DNA of 64,000 nt from Paragordius varius (lineage: Eukaryota > Nematomorpha), in NCBI GenBank assembly GCA_964247055.1, contig OZ176053.1, forward strand, positions 6,386,001-6,450,000, in the 5' to 3' direction. Below are positions 12,801-27,800 of this stretch, one piece after another. A program made the position numbers and the translations under genes. Under the pieces are notes generated by a model. The model made no database searches, was not told the DNA's origin, and worked only from the letters and a program-made list of their open reading frames with translations. The first letter of the stretch is position 1, and each line of letters opens with the position of its first letter.

Positions 12801-15800
12801 TTCAATTTTTAATTCTAAATAGCTAATCCTATTATAGAGATCGCATAAAAATGCTTACACAAATTAAATTTTTGTTTGATATCTTAAATTTTTATTCTTA
12901 GCCACAAAAAATGTTTAATTTAATTTAAAACTTTTTTATACTTAAATAAAATTTTCATGTCATATGCCTGTTTATAGAAAATTTTCATAAAAATATTAAA
13001 AGAGGTAATTTTAAAAAGTATTTTATTTTTTTCTGGATATATTTTTCTTTACTTCACAGGAATTAGCCATTTTATTTTACAAAGCATAGAGATATATGAA
13101 ATATTTATGCAAATTTTAATATACGTATTTCATTGTATATAGCACGTTTAATTTATGCAAATATGTGTCTCCTAAGAGTTTTTTTTTAATTCTTATAAAG
13201 TCCTTTCATATTTATCCTTTTTGCCAATGATTAAAACTAAGAATTAATATTATTAAGCATTTAATTTTATTGAAATTTCGCTAAAAATAACACAACGTTT
13301 GTACCTCAAAAAGAATTGATTTGTCATATAAAACTTGTTTTATAATATAATCATAATGTTTATATTAATGTAACTTTTTCGGTGATGCGAACACCGTTAA
13401 CCATTTATATGTAATTGTTTAGCGATCATCAATCATTTATTACAAAATTTAATATGTTTCACTGAAATTATTATTAGATTTCTTTTAAAAAAATGGATAA
13501 AACATTGATATCTTAATTTATATATATAGAATATAATTATAAATTTACGCTTGTATGACGGTTTTGCCAATTGAAATGTCTAAATTTGTGTTTTACAACA
13601 ATGTTAAAAGTAAAAAGGTAATTCACATTTTTTTGTAACAAGGTTAAAATAGCATAAAAGCATTAGCGTATAAATTATGGCCTAAATGGATGGTTAAATT
13701 TTTGATATCCATAATTTATAACATTTCCAATTAATTTTAAAGAAAATTTATTTATATCTAAAAAATATCTAGTGAGCGAAAATTTTTCGTTGTATAAAAT
13801 TTTAATTAGATGTTTCTAATATGGCTTGGCTATAAATTAATTAAATTTTTATGTTTTTCTGTCTAAATTTAAACGCATTGCTACGGTAGGTATTGTAAAT
13901 CATGTGGTTTAACGGACTAGACTAGTCATAAGCTAGAAAAATAAAAAGCTTTTATCTTGCATGTATATGATATAAAAAGAAGATATAAAGATTTATTTTT
14001 TTACATAAATATCCACAGTTCAGCAGTATCTTTTGGTTGTTTATAAAATATTTAGCCAGGTTTTAGAGTTCTCTCCCTTTAATTTATAATTTTGATTTGA
14101 AAAATCGGCTTTCGCACAGTAATTAAATGTTAAATACTGTACAACTTACAAAATGTTTTATACATTAAAATATAAATCTTCTCGGCACATCTTTACGTTA
14201 AAGATGTGTTTAATAAGTATGCATAAACCTAGACTATTTAGTCTATTAAAAGAAAGTGATGTACTTTGTACAATTTGCCGATTCCAGATTTTTGGAAATA
14301 AATATAACCAAATAAGTTTATATTTATCTTACCGTATTTGCGGCAAAATATCATTGAACTTTATAATAAAAACAATTAAGCTGTCTGTTATATAGTATGG
14401 CTGGTTTATGAAAGAATGTTCACCGCCGAAAATAATTTTAACATTTTTTATGTACTTTTTTTTGATTCATTGTCAGAAACCCTTACCACATTTAATAATA
14501 AAATTTTATTTAGTTTTTTTATGCAAAATATTATTTTTTATTATTAATTTTTTTAAACATTATGATTTAAAACGAAGGTTTTTTCCGCATAGCAATGTAA
14601 TTTATTTTATATGTGAAAGCATAAAAAAATTTAGTAAAATAAAAAGTTGTAATAACTTTTTAAACCTATTTAAAGTTAATTTACGGGTTTGACCATGTAT
14701 ATGTTTTTACCTTGAGGAAATTAACTATATATATATATATATATAAACGATTTCCTTTATTTCAATCGATAACAAAAAACTTGTGAATTTTATTAAACCG
14801 TAACTTAAAAATATATATAAAGGTTGATTTTATTACATAAAAGGCTAAATTTAAATATTTATGTTTCTTAGGTATATCAAACGGTTTAAGAAGCTCAACA
14901 TTAAAGTCCTCAAAAATTGGTGCAAACAAATTCTGAAGGGCCTTAATTTTTTACACACCAGAGATCCGCCCATCATTCATCGAGATTTGAAGTGCGATAA
15001 CATCTTTATTACTGGGAATACGGGGTCAGTTAAAATCGGAGATTTGGGCCTCGCAACGCTCAAAAAATCTTCATTTGCTAAAAGTGTAATCGGTAAGTTA
15101 GCTCTTAGATTATTTTCAAAAATTATATTTAATTATAAATTGAAAATGCCCCATCATGTAATGTTACATTATCGTATGTTATTTTGGAAAACGTTTTTAT
15201 TTTTAAGTATTGACCCTTTTTTGAGTTAATTAACTAAAATCATTAATTATCTGTGTGTGTGTTAAATGAACTCAATTCGAATAGGGTTCAATTTTTTGAA
15301 TAAATAATTAATTATTTGTGTTTGTCTTAAATATTTGTTTCAATAATATTTTTATTTAAAAAAATTTTTTAAAAATTAAATTGAACACATACATTGTTTT
15401 AAAACGAACGTACTCAGAAAAATCAATTAGCACAGATGCTTAAAAACGATAATGGTAAAGATAACCATTACACATTTTCTCTCGTTACATTACCATGGTT
15501 TTTTACATAATATTTATAATGTTAAATTTAATGCACCATAAAAAATTTAACATGATCTTCAGACTGATAGATAGATAGTATTGATAAATATGTATAATTA
15601 TATCATTGTTGTTTTGTTATACGGAAATATAATTATTATATTTATTACCAGCCATTTTTTAATTCGCAGAGTTAAACATAATATTTTTTATGGAAAAGGC
15701 TAATTTTATAATTTTTGAATGATTATTACATAATACATAAAAGAGTCATATTATTGGTTTTTAAAATTATCAATCTACAGTATAAGAAACCAATATTCAT

Positions 15801-18800
15801 ACTTATATATTATTTATCTTTTATATGCACCATATTAATATTTCATGACCTTTTTGTCCGCGATGACATATTGGGTTAGTTTTATATCCCCGAACTCAAT
15901 CTTGTAAATAAACTACTGTTTTGAAAGTTATTTTACTAAAAATTTAATTATCACACATTGTTATCATCCTGTATTTGATAAAAAAGCTTTTAGTTTTTAC
16001 AGGTTTGTAACTTCCAGACTCTAAAATCGGTACAGCTTCAAAACACACTTGAAATAAACAGCTGATTATAAAATTAATAAATATCAAGCTTTTGCTGGTC
16101 AAATGCAACCTGAAAGCTTTTTAAGGTTAATTATTTAACCATAATAAATTCATAGAAAAAATAGCGGCCAAAAAGGATGTAGATTTTTTTATTTTTTATG
16201 AAAATTCGTATAATCGGGCTAAAGAAAGCATATTTTAAATTCGGATTAATACCTGATATATAAATTGCTCTGGGATGGATATAAAATTACCCCAAAAAGG
16301 CATAAAGTGTTAAGGACCCTTTTACCCAAAATGGCTTTTTACTGTATATACTCAATTATTAAATCTTCATATAAATTTTATTTTTAATTTTTGGTGAGAA
16401 TCCGTTAGTTTTATATATGTTAACTTTTTAATTTTTATACCCTTCTGCACCTTAATCAATCTTAATATAGCAAAATAATTGCATAATGTGTAGGTCATTT
16501 CAGATAAATATATTTAGTGGTGAAATAATTTGGTGGAAAACAACAAATATCGATATTTTTTTGATAACACATTATAATCTATAAGTAAATGTAATTATTG
16601 CCTATGCAGTTAATGAATGTTTGTTATGGATTTTAGCATGTCTGTATATACAAACATATCCTTAATAGAATAGATATGCTACTATGGTAAATTCATACAG
16701 GTTAGGAAGATGTTTAATACAATTTATGAATAAAAAGTTAAACAATGTGTGTAAACAAAAAGGTAGACTTACTATTTTGCGTTTTTATTACATTTACCTA
16801 ATTTACAATTACAACATTTTATTACTCTAATGTTGAACTTTACACAAAATAATTCAATATATAGTACAAAAATAAAAATGCACATATATGATGGAAATAG
16901 AATAATTTATGCAATATATTTTTCGTTTAAGTTTGAAACAATTTAATAATAATATAAGTTTTTAGTAATAAGTCAACCATTTTATGTTAACTTATTTGGA
17001 CCTTATGAAAAAATAACTATTGTTTTGTAGGCACACCCGAATTCATGGCACCCGAGATGTACGAGGAACACTATGATGAAAGTGTTGATATTTACGCCTT
17101 TGGAATGTGCTTGCTAGAGATGGCTACCGGAGAATACCCATATTCTGAATGTCAAAATGCCGCGCAAATTTACAAACGAGTGACCACGGTATTAATCATT
17201 TTTTTCTTCATAATTTTATATTATATATATGATAAAGAGCCGTATAAGTTGTTTTAATGTAGTAATAAGAAAAATTGGAGATGTCACTTTTCTGTCTCTA
17301 GTTTCGATTTCACGTTATTTTTATAAAATGGATAAAATGTATCGTTTTAAGTACTCTTTTGTAAAAATGCAGATTCCATACATGTCAAATTGTTAAAATT
17401 GTTACTTTACCATAACTCAGCCACAAAATTTAAACATTAAACGCTAATTATATATATATATATATGCAATTTTTTAAATTTTATTGGACCGCTAGGAACT
17501 ACTGCTCTATTTTTCAAAGTTTTAGAACCGTTTTTAGAATTAATTTTATATCAAAAACGGTGTAATGGTTTTTGTTACCTTATAACGCTCAATCCCTGGT
17601 TATGTTTCTTTATTATAAATTATGATTTTTTAGCCAATAATGTTGCTTTTTTCAAAAGGGCGTGTCATTAATTAATTTTTCTTTTGTTTGATGATAGGGC
17701 GTTAAACCCGCTGCTTTGGACAAAGTCGAGTTAGCTCCGTTACGCGAAATCATTCAAGGTTGCATTGATGTTAAATGTGATAAACGATACACGGCCAAAA
17801 GTCTCCTCAATCATGAGTTATTTATGGAAGACTGTGGATTTAAGGTATTTAATTTATCATAAAACTCTATTATAATTATATTTATACCATTAACAGTTTA
17901 AATTCACCCTTGAACAATTTAAATCACGCTAAAATAAATTATTTGTTTTTTAAGATAAAAATTACCTTTTTTAGAATATTTTAAAATACAAACGTTTGCT
18001 AATAATGCTTAAAAAATAATAAACTATGTCGTAAAAATATATAATGAGTTATATTATCCCGAAAAAACATAATTTATTGTTAGGGTGAATTTGAATTAGG
18101 GGTGAATTCGAATTATAAATGGTATATATAGATAAAGCTATCATATAAATTTTTTTGTTAATCAATCTTCTGGTCAATTTTTTTTCCGTAAACTAAATGG
18201 GTGAAGGAAATATATAAGGTTATCATCCTACAAAATATCTGATAGTCTCGTTTAAAATTTAGGATGTAATTCCTATTTCTATGTTTTCCAATGGTTAGAT
18301 TGAATTGGTTTCAACGGAAGAAAAAACAACTGTTGATATGGTTAATCTTCAAGTTTTGGATGCTAGTAATAACAACATCACATCTTCCAACAACATCAAC
18401 CCTATGCCAATTAATCCGTCTAGCCCAAGTTTTAATAATGCGAATACTGTTACATCTCTGAATGCGATAACTGAAACCGCTCAGGTGATATTGGAAGGAA
18501 ATAGTGAACCAACCTCCTCTCAACATAACAATATTAACAACAATATTGTTGTAAATAGTATTACTGAAAATGGGTCCAACTTAAGCGACAATCGTGTCGT
18601 AAAATCTCTTTCCAACATGGAAAATCCAGCGCTGAATGGTGGCGTTATTGCTAATAACTCAATTACATCACTTCAAAAAGGTTTGGTACTTCAACTAAGG
18701 TTACATGTCGTAAATCCTACCAAACGAAAGGATAAATGTAAAAATAATGAAGCCATACAATTTGACTTTGATGTTCAACAAGATAATGCATTGGAAGTTG

Positions 18801-21800
18801 CACAAGAAATGGTAAATTTTATTATAAAATAATTAATATTATATGATGAAGTTTTGGTTTGGTTGTTTATAACTCTTGATGCGCAAATTTTTTTCCATGA
18901 AGGAATATATTTACCATATCTTTGCATTGTTTGGCAGTTAAACTACACTGCGCAAAGTTAATTTTATTCAATGTTATAAGAATAATGAGGGAGCTTTGTT
19001 TGAATACATTTTTATCTTTATATTAATTGTTTCAACTATGTATATATATAGGCCAGTTCTGGGTTCTTTCAAGAGGACATGGAGAATATTCGAAGTGTTG
19101 CTAAACTGATTCGGGAACGAGTTGCTTCAGTCGTAAAAGAAATTCAGCAACGCGATAAAGAGGAACATAATCAAACACAACAGTCTCAATTAACGGCAAT
19201 CGTTAATCAAACTCCCATAACTCAACCAGTTAAATCAAACGCTGTTTCTCAATCACAACCCCAATCTCAAATCTCTTTAGCATCACAACACAGTGATTTA
19301 GTGAATAATGAAGAAAGCAGTAGAAATGTGGCAAAAAGCGTTAATACCATCAATGATTTAGATCTTGCAGGAACTTCTCAAACCGTCGATGATGAAATGG
19401 AACCAAAAGGATCAACTTTAACCAGTAATAATGCAATTTCTAGGGATAATACCCATCAAACCACCCCATTATATATTACGACTTCAACTAGTGTTTTGAC
19501 AGCCCAAATCATACATAATGTCGGTACATCTCTTAATGTATCTACCCTCACCAATGAAAATAATACTTTCCCTTCAATTAATGGTAAAACTGGCAATGAA
19601 ACTACTATTGCATTATCCGAGACTTGTAATAAAGAAAAGTTTGATACTTCCACCCTCTCCACCCAAAATGTGTTATTAAATGCGGCACAAATCGTACAAG
19701 ATTTACTGTTATCTGATGAGGTGGTTTTTATTTGTTGATCGATACATTTTTTGTATTCACTACTCTTATAATCACTCATTCTTTTAATATGGCTCTTTTA
19801 AATATCATCTACAAGAAATTATCTTAAGTTGAATATCTTGCACTTTTTCTGCAAATTATTTTTTAGGATATATTGCTTAAAGTCACATATTTTTGCACGA
19901 ATTAACTAGTTTCTGAATATATACCATTTCCAGTTAAGTTCGTCCTAATTCAATGATTGAAAAGGGACGAACCTGAAATGCAAAACTATTTATTAAATAT
20001 TTATTAAATTGATGTAGATTAAATGGAAAGAAATATAATAAAACTATTAAACATAATTTAAATTATCAAAACGTTCATGCTGTGTGTAAACCATGTATTT
20101 ATCACTACTTTTGGTTTATTATAAAATGGATAAATATTTTAATTTTGATTCTATTTTATGCTCGTTTTATTTAGCAACATTCTACCGAAAACATTCCCAA
20201 TGTTCGTAAAAATTTAACTAATAACCCTCCACCAAATACTGTTCATGTTAATTCAGTGGCCAAAATTTATGAAACCTCAACTCTTGAGCAACTTGGTCGC
20301 GTTGATCATGTTAATTATATCGTACCTGTTCCTGTTATAGTCCCTTCTCACCTTTTCTCATCTATACCGACCGTATTGAATCCCATCATTGAGGGTATAT
20401 ATATACATCATTATAATACACAAAACATAACTTACTTATAATTTGGTTTCAAAAAAATTAATTTGAACCTTGATTTTTTTCCATATATTTTTTATCAATG
20501 TGATATATTGAGAATGTATTATCAATATCTCTATAAAAAATATGGTATTTTCTATAAAAAAATCTTTTACTTTTATTTTTATCATCCTCTATTATCATTA
20601 TTTTTCATCTCAACATATATTCTTTTAGAATCACCTGAAAGCCCAACACCTGATACTGTCCCTCACACGCCTAAAGAATCGGTACATTTATATCTTATAA
20701 TATGTAATGGAGTTTTTTATAAATATTTTTATTAAATTAAGTATCATTTATTCTATTATCATCATATAATTTATTTTTATGTAAAAGATAATCACTGAAG
20801 ATATTGTTAAAACTGAAACAAATCCTCCACCTCCTTATTCAGATTCTGAGTACACGGATTCAGCGGTTTCCTTTGACAGGTTTCAAATATAATTATCAAG
20901 TTTTAATAATAAAACATTGAGCACTATTTTATAATTAATTTAAATCAGTTTTTATTTTTTATAACGAGCGCTAAAAAACTGTTTTCAACTCATTCCACCT
21001 TGCCATTTGATCAATCTCTTTTATTTTTAATAAACTTTACGCTATTTTTTAATTGTTAGGCCCGTATTCTAGTTAGACATTTTTAGAATTCAATCTATTA
21101 TTATAAGGAATGTTTTTATTAATTAGTTAACTAATTTCTCTTCTTATAGTCAAAAATCATCCAATAAAGACATTGCCCTTGACAATCAAACTACCTTTAA
21201 TTCAACAAACATCCAGAATACCAATTTGAACACAGCGTATTTATTATTTTTCTTTTAATATATTTTACAATTACAATATGATTTCAGATTCAAAATAATT
21301 TTTGCCAAAAACCGTAACTATTATTAAATATTAGGGGTGTTTCTAGTCAAACGATAATTATTTTTAATAGCGTTCAATACCTTTTTTTATTTTGGAGGGA
21401 GAAAATTTATACAAACATCATTCAAAATTATTCAACTACTATGTACTAATCACTTATATGCTAAACTAAAGATAAATACCATATTACAACATTTTTTCCA
21501 TATATTATACAATATTTTAGCGTTGCACATTCACAAAGTGGTACTTCAACGCCTTCAATAATGCAATTACCGACTGGGATTTCAGCTTGTCTTTTACCAA
21601 AACTTGGTGTTCTAAATTATGACCGAGATAACGGTTTGATTGAATTGGTTTTAGAGTGTGTGAACGATATTACTGGCAAACAAATTACCACGACGTTTGA
21701 ATTTACACCTGATGCAACAGATCCACAAGATATTGCTTCGAATTTGGTAAAACGCTTAAAAATTTTATTTGGTCGTCACAATTAAGTATTAGTGAATTTT

Positions 21801-24800
21801 TATTTTGAAAAAATATGGTTTTTTTAAAAAAAATCTTATTGACTTTCCCGTGAAAATGTTTGTTTATAAATGATTTTTTACACTTAACCAAAATTTTAAA
21901 TCTCATATTTATATATATACATCAACCATTGTATTTTTCATTGATGTTTTTATTTTGATAATACGTTATATTAATAATTAAAATTCTATATTATTTGATT
22001 GGCGATCAGGTCGCTTTTGGTTTGAACAAAAATAATTTATGATAACTTTATATTTTTTACTAAAAACTGTTTTGGATTAAATCAGACACGTCAAAAAATT
22101 GGCTTATTAGTTAAAATATATAATATATGGCTGTTTACTTTGTGCATAATTTTAAAGTAAGAGTGCCAAATTAGACCAAATTTTATTATACATATACTCA
22201 CATATTTTTAGATTCAACAAAATCTTTTATCATCGCTACATTTTGACACGTTTATCAAAGATCTGATAAAATTGGTAGAGAAGGTTAAGATAAACGAACA
22301 AAACCAAATTTTTACAACATCGCAACCTCAAATTATGGATAAAAATTTGGAAAATTCTTCTACCACAGAATCAAGACCCTTATCGGTAATTGTAATTATA
22401 TTAGATTTACCTTGTATTTTCTTTATTTAATGATTCAAACCTTATTTTAAATATTTTGATAAAGTTTTCTAGCGGCTTTTAATTCATGATAAACAATGAA
22501 CATTTATTAATGTTATCTTTAATTATTAAATATTTTAAATTTATCCAATTTTATATTTTTTTTAACCAATAGCGACTCTCCAATAAGGCAATCGTAACAC
22601 CACCTATTCCCTCGTCCCCTCATCCCTATTCATTAAACGAGGAGAAATATACTCTTTCCGACACAAAAAATGAAATGGTTAAACAACCTATAAAACCTGC
22701 TGTAAATCATTCCAATGTGAAAGAAACTGAAAATAATGTTTCCATTGAACCACCCCCACCACTAAAGGTTAATTTAGAGTTCACGTATGAAAACAAACCA
22801 ACAGAAAAAACTAGTATTATTACGCCTCCCGATGCTATGATATCCAATCTTTCATCCAAAGATGGTACACATGCACAATCTCTCATCATTAAACAACAAA
22901 CGGACGACAATATCGCCTCAACTGATTATCATTTCAGTCACAGGAATAGTGCACCGGCTAATGATTCAAATGTTAATCCCGTTGTAATTAGTACGCTTGA
23001 AACCTCTAAAGAAGACAATACCAACAATAATGTACCAATCATTAATTTAACGTTGCAAAAGGACGTTTTGATGACCAAAGTAGCCGTCCAAAAGTTACAA
23101 GAAAAATTGGAGGAACTTCAAGCCCAAATTGATACTTCAACCCTTAATTTGAACAATCAAACAGCAGTAGCAAATGCCCCCAAGGGCTCGAGTATTACAC
23201 ATTCAAACGCACAATCAGTCCTAGGATCCCAGCATTCTATAAACTCTCATTATCAACCAGTTACTAAGGTGGTTGTTGTTATATTTTTAGTTAAATTTTT
23301 TGTTTTTCTTTCATTGTTTAATAAATATTTTTTATGTAGGAAACCGTTGCTAACACCCAAAACTTTGATCATGCCTTATTAGAAAGTGTACCCTCAACCA
23401 CTGTATCACTGACTAATAATCAACCTTCCACACTGACTGATAGTAACACTACTATGAATATGTCACAATCTACTCTGGCTTCTTACAGTTTAAAGGAATC
23501 GGTTATGTCCTCGATGCCGCCTTATGCATCTCACCGAAATTCATTTTCCGGTACTACGATTAACAAAGTATCATCCTCCCAAACGAATGATAACGCCATA
23601 GTTGCTAATCCCTTATCAGTGAATGATTTTGGGATAAAAAATTTGACCAATAACTATAATAGTTTTTACAGTTTACCAACAAACGGAACTAATATGCCGT
23701 ATCCCAATGATAATTCAATGTTCCCAAGGAGTGTTGAAAATCAATCATCCTACATGTCTCATGCCTATGGAGGAATGAATATGAACATTGCCCCGTACGG
23801 ACCACCCGGTTTTTATTCTATGGCCCCGGGTCCATTTGGTATGAGTGGTGGAGGAGGAGGGGGAGGTGTAAATCAAGTTGGTGGTCCACCCTTCTACTAT
23901 CCCCCTAATCAACAGTCACAGTGCGATAATCGTGGATCAATGTATCCATATTTAGGGGGACCATGTACGACCACAGGTATTGGAAATGCTATGGCGGGGT
24001 CTGTACCCACGCTTCCACTTTTACCCATGACACCATACTTTTGGGCCGGTCCTAGCATATACCCCCCTAATGGACCGGGTGGTCTTATGTTTCCAGCCGC
24101 TCCTGGTCCCCTGACTGCACAACAACCCTATTACAATGGCGGACCTTTTGGATGGCACCACCAGCAACACATGATGCCTCCTCAATACCAATCCCATCAT
24201 AACAATTTTTTTCCACCGGGTTATTTGCCAAACGGTCAATCCCCCTACTATTATCCATTTCAACATCCTCCACAATATGTACCAAATCCCTCGCTCCAAA
24301 CCTCTTCAGCCGGTATTCAAAATGAACGCTTAGACGAGGATGAATATACCGAAGTTATGGAGAATGTTTTAAATCGCAATGACTCTGTTACATCAAAACA
24401 TTTACAGGATGCACCTATTGTATCTTATTCGAGCGCATGTATTAAACCAAACATTCCACCAATAAGTAATAAAACTGCCATGGTATATCATGGGACGCGT
24501 TCCTTAATCCTCCCTAGCGCAAAGGAAACCACAAATAATAACATTCATAAGAAAATATCCGTACATGACAATAACAAAAATAGTCAAAATGGCAATCCCA
24601 ACGAACTAGGTTCTCCACGCAAACCAAAAGATGAAAATAATCCTGACTTAGAAATGCTCAATAATAATTTACACAAGGTGTTTAATATATCGGAACAAAC
24701 TAAACAACATGCTGATCGCTATAAGCCCAAGGTAGAAATTGATTTCAAAAAAGCATCCTTGCCAATATTAACTAAGTTTAACAAAAACCCATCAGAATTA

Positions 24801-27800
24801 ATGAGAGATGTCTTATATGATTCATGTAATATTGCCTTAAAGCGTTGTGATTCCCCTACAATACATGTATCATCAAATCAAATTTTATCAAACGAAGCAT
24901 CTATAGATACCAAAAATGTTAATATAACGATTTCTTGTCAAACATGTTCTGTTGTCTCTACTTTCATATCTCAAACAACGACACGAATGGGACGATTTTT
25001 AATTTGTAACAATACAAAAAACGATGATAGTATACAAAAACCAAATATTTTACAATCCATACCAACTACCCAACCTATCGCGTTAAGTTTGGATTTTCAA
25101 AATGTTCATTATGCGCAATCTAATGTTAATCAAGAAGATAAGCAAAACATTTATGATGCATACATGGAATCTGTTAATGAATTTGATAAAGAGAAGGTAT
25201 TTTTTAGGAGATATAAATGAAATGATCAAATAGCATTTTTGACTATTAAATTAATTTATTTTTAAAACGTATGTATGTTAGCAACATGCGATAAAAAAGG
25301 ATTTTCACCAAAAATGCAAATCTTGATATAAAATTTATTTTTTCTATGCAAATGCTTACGTGGAAGTTAATATTATTTAAGTTAATATAAAAACAAGTCT
25401 TAAAAATTAATTTTATAAATTTTACGATTGATTAGCTTTAAGACAATCTCGATAACTCATTTATTATCACACAAGTCACTTTTATATCTTTATAAGGATG
25501 TCATGCAATATTTTAATAATTTTTTATGATTAAACATTTATATATATGTGTGTGTTAAGGATGAATCTTCCCTATTTTCCATACACTCAAGTCCATTCTC
25601 AATTAGTAGAGGGAGTCGGAGTAGTTGTAGCAGTGAAACCCGGAGCCTAACCTCTCACAATAGCAGCGGCAAGGAAGATGGCGATTTTCATAAAAAAATA
25701 TTTAACATTGAGCGTAGTCCTCATTCACACAGATTTAATCATTCACATGAAAAGAATGATATGCATGCAAGTTGCAATAATCACAAGAATAATAAAAATA
25801 ATAACAAACTGGATGTGTTTTTTGCCCCCTTAGGAAACAACTATGAGTTTGACCTTCCAGACGTACGAACATTAGATGAGGATGATGATTTGAATATATT
25901 GGGAGGCTCGAATCAAGGTTCCTTCGATTATTATCTGCATGAACGGAAAACCTCTAGTGCCATCCCTCCTCAAAACCTAACAAAAACATTTTATAATGGC
26001 TCCCATCAACAATCCACTTCCAAAAAACACAGTACTACACCATCCTTTAAACATGTTGCAAATCGCATTCATCACCATAACTATTCGAAAAAGCGTTACA
26101 ATATTCATAAAAATAAAAATTATGCTTGTGTCACTCAATCTCAGAGCCAAAACGTATCCTCCATGTTTGAGAATCGGTATATGTATGCACCAATACAAAT
26201 TGAAAGCAAAATGCAATCTTTAGAGCATAATGGTCAAAATAACCAGCAGAAGGATGCGCAGTATGCAGTGTACTCGAAACCAACTTCCATTTCCAGTCAA
26301 TCTATAGATTTGGATAATCGCTTAAAACAGCAAAAATATATTGGAAACGCAACGGAAAAAAATAATTTGTTGCTACCACGCAATATGCATTATCGGAATA
26401 GCCCATTATGTTTTACCAATGGAAACGTACAACTAACAAACAACAATTTTAACGATATATTTCAATCATCATTCCTCGGCAATTCCGTTAATAATTCTCT
26501 ATCATTGGCATCAACTAGAAATATGAAATCTAGTGATAGAAGTTTAGTTAAATCATCTACAAGTGGTCCTAATAACATGACAAAAGTTACGCGACCATCT
26601 TTACCCTTTACCAGTTGTTTCCTAATGGTTAATCCATGCAAAAGCAGCACTGTACTAAGCGAAGATGAATTTCTTTCATCTGACGGTTTCTTGAAAGAAA
26701 TCTCGAATGTTAATACTGCTAACATCATTAAAACAAAAAGAGTTGGAGAGGAATGTATTAAAAACTACAAGACTCATATAAAAAGCCAAAATCATTACAC
26801 CATAAACAGTACCACTCTTTCGTCAAACACCCCATACAATACTATACATAATTCAATGGTTCACCATAATAATACGGGAGATAATTTTCAGCCAAAGACT
26901 GGTAGTGTACTTTTGGGCGTTCGATGGTGTAAAAGTGAAGAAAATTTGAAGAAATTAGCTCAACTCTATGACAAAACCGTTTCCAAATATAGTCGCTTGC
27001 AACCGATTGAAAGAGCCTTAGATACAATGTGTTCTATTGCTCAATGTGATTTACATAAAATCTCACCGGATGATCATGTTAATGGTTATGTGCCCAACGC
27101 TAATTTCATTATTTCCAATCATTTTGATCGGAGTTCCTCTCCCATTCACAACAATGTTAGGCCAAGTGAAACAGATAGTAAACCGTTTACGCTATGTTTA
27201 AAGGGCGATGATAATGATAATAAAAATATGGAAAGCACCACCAATCATCCACAGATTCCTTTTTCAAATCAAAACCATCATATAGCTGCAAATAATTACA
27301 TTCCTTCGTATGACGAAGATAGCGGTCAATATGGATTTGGTAGTCCGAATTCATACGACTTCAATAATAACAATAATGCAAACAACAGCAGTCCATCTCA
27401 AATGTGTCCAGTAGCTTATCAACGTTCAGCATTAATGGATGGGAACAATAATATAATTTCGACAAATATGTTTGGCCATCAACATGGACGATACAGGGCT
27501 TCGGATCATCAATCCCATTTCTGTAACTCTTGCCGCAATAAGGTATGGTGGTCAAAATCAACTATACATCAATTTTTTTGAATAAAATATCGAAATTTAT
27601 GCGTTAGCTAAATGCCGTTTAATATTTCAAAACAGTATTCTTTCAATTAGTTAAATATGATTTGTACAGTAAAAATTAATTTTAAGACAAAACGTAACAA
27701 CTTATGGATAAATATTTTTTTTTAAAAAGACAGCCATACTTTTATAATAATATTTATTAGCCGAAATGATAACAATGATTAAGAGTGTTATTTCATTTGT

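Noticed and set aside
14408-14692. 94-codon open frame in WNK intron 2
   Set aside because: Phe/Ile/Lys/Asn-rich as expected of chance translation of AT-rich DNA; no domain, no splice fit to WNK.
20463-20735. 90-codon open frame
   Set aside because: Mostly intron; only 20629-20681 ([17 protein letters not shown]) is a WNK exon.
24021-24299. 92-codon minus-strand open frame
   Set aside because: Antisense shadow of the Pro/Gly/Tyr-rich WNK exon.
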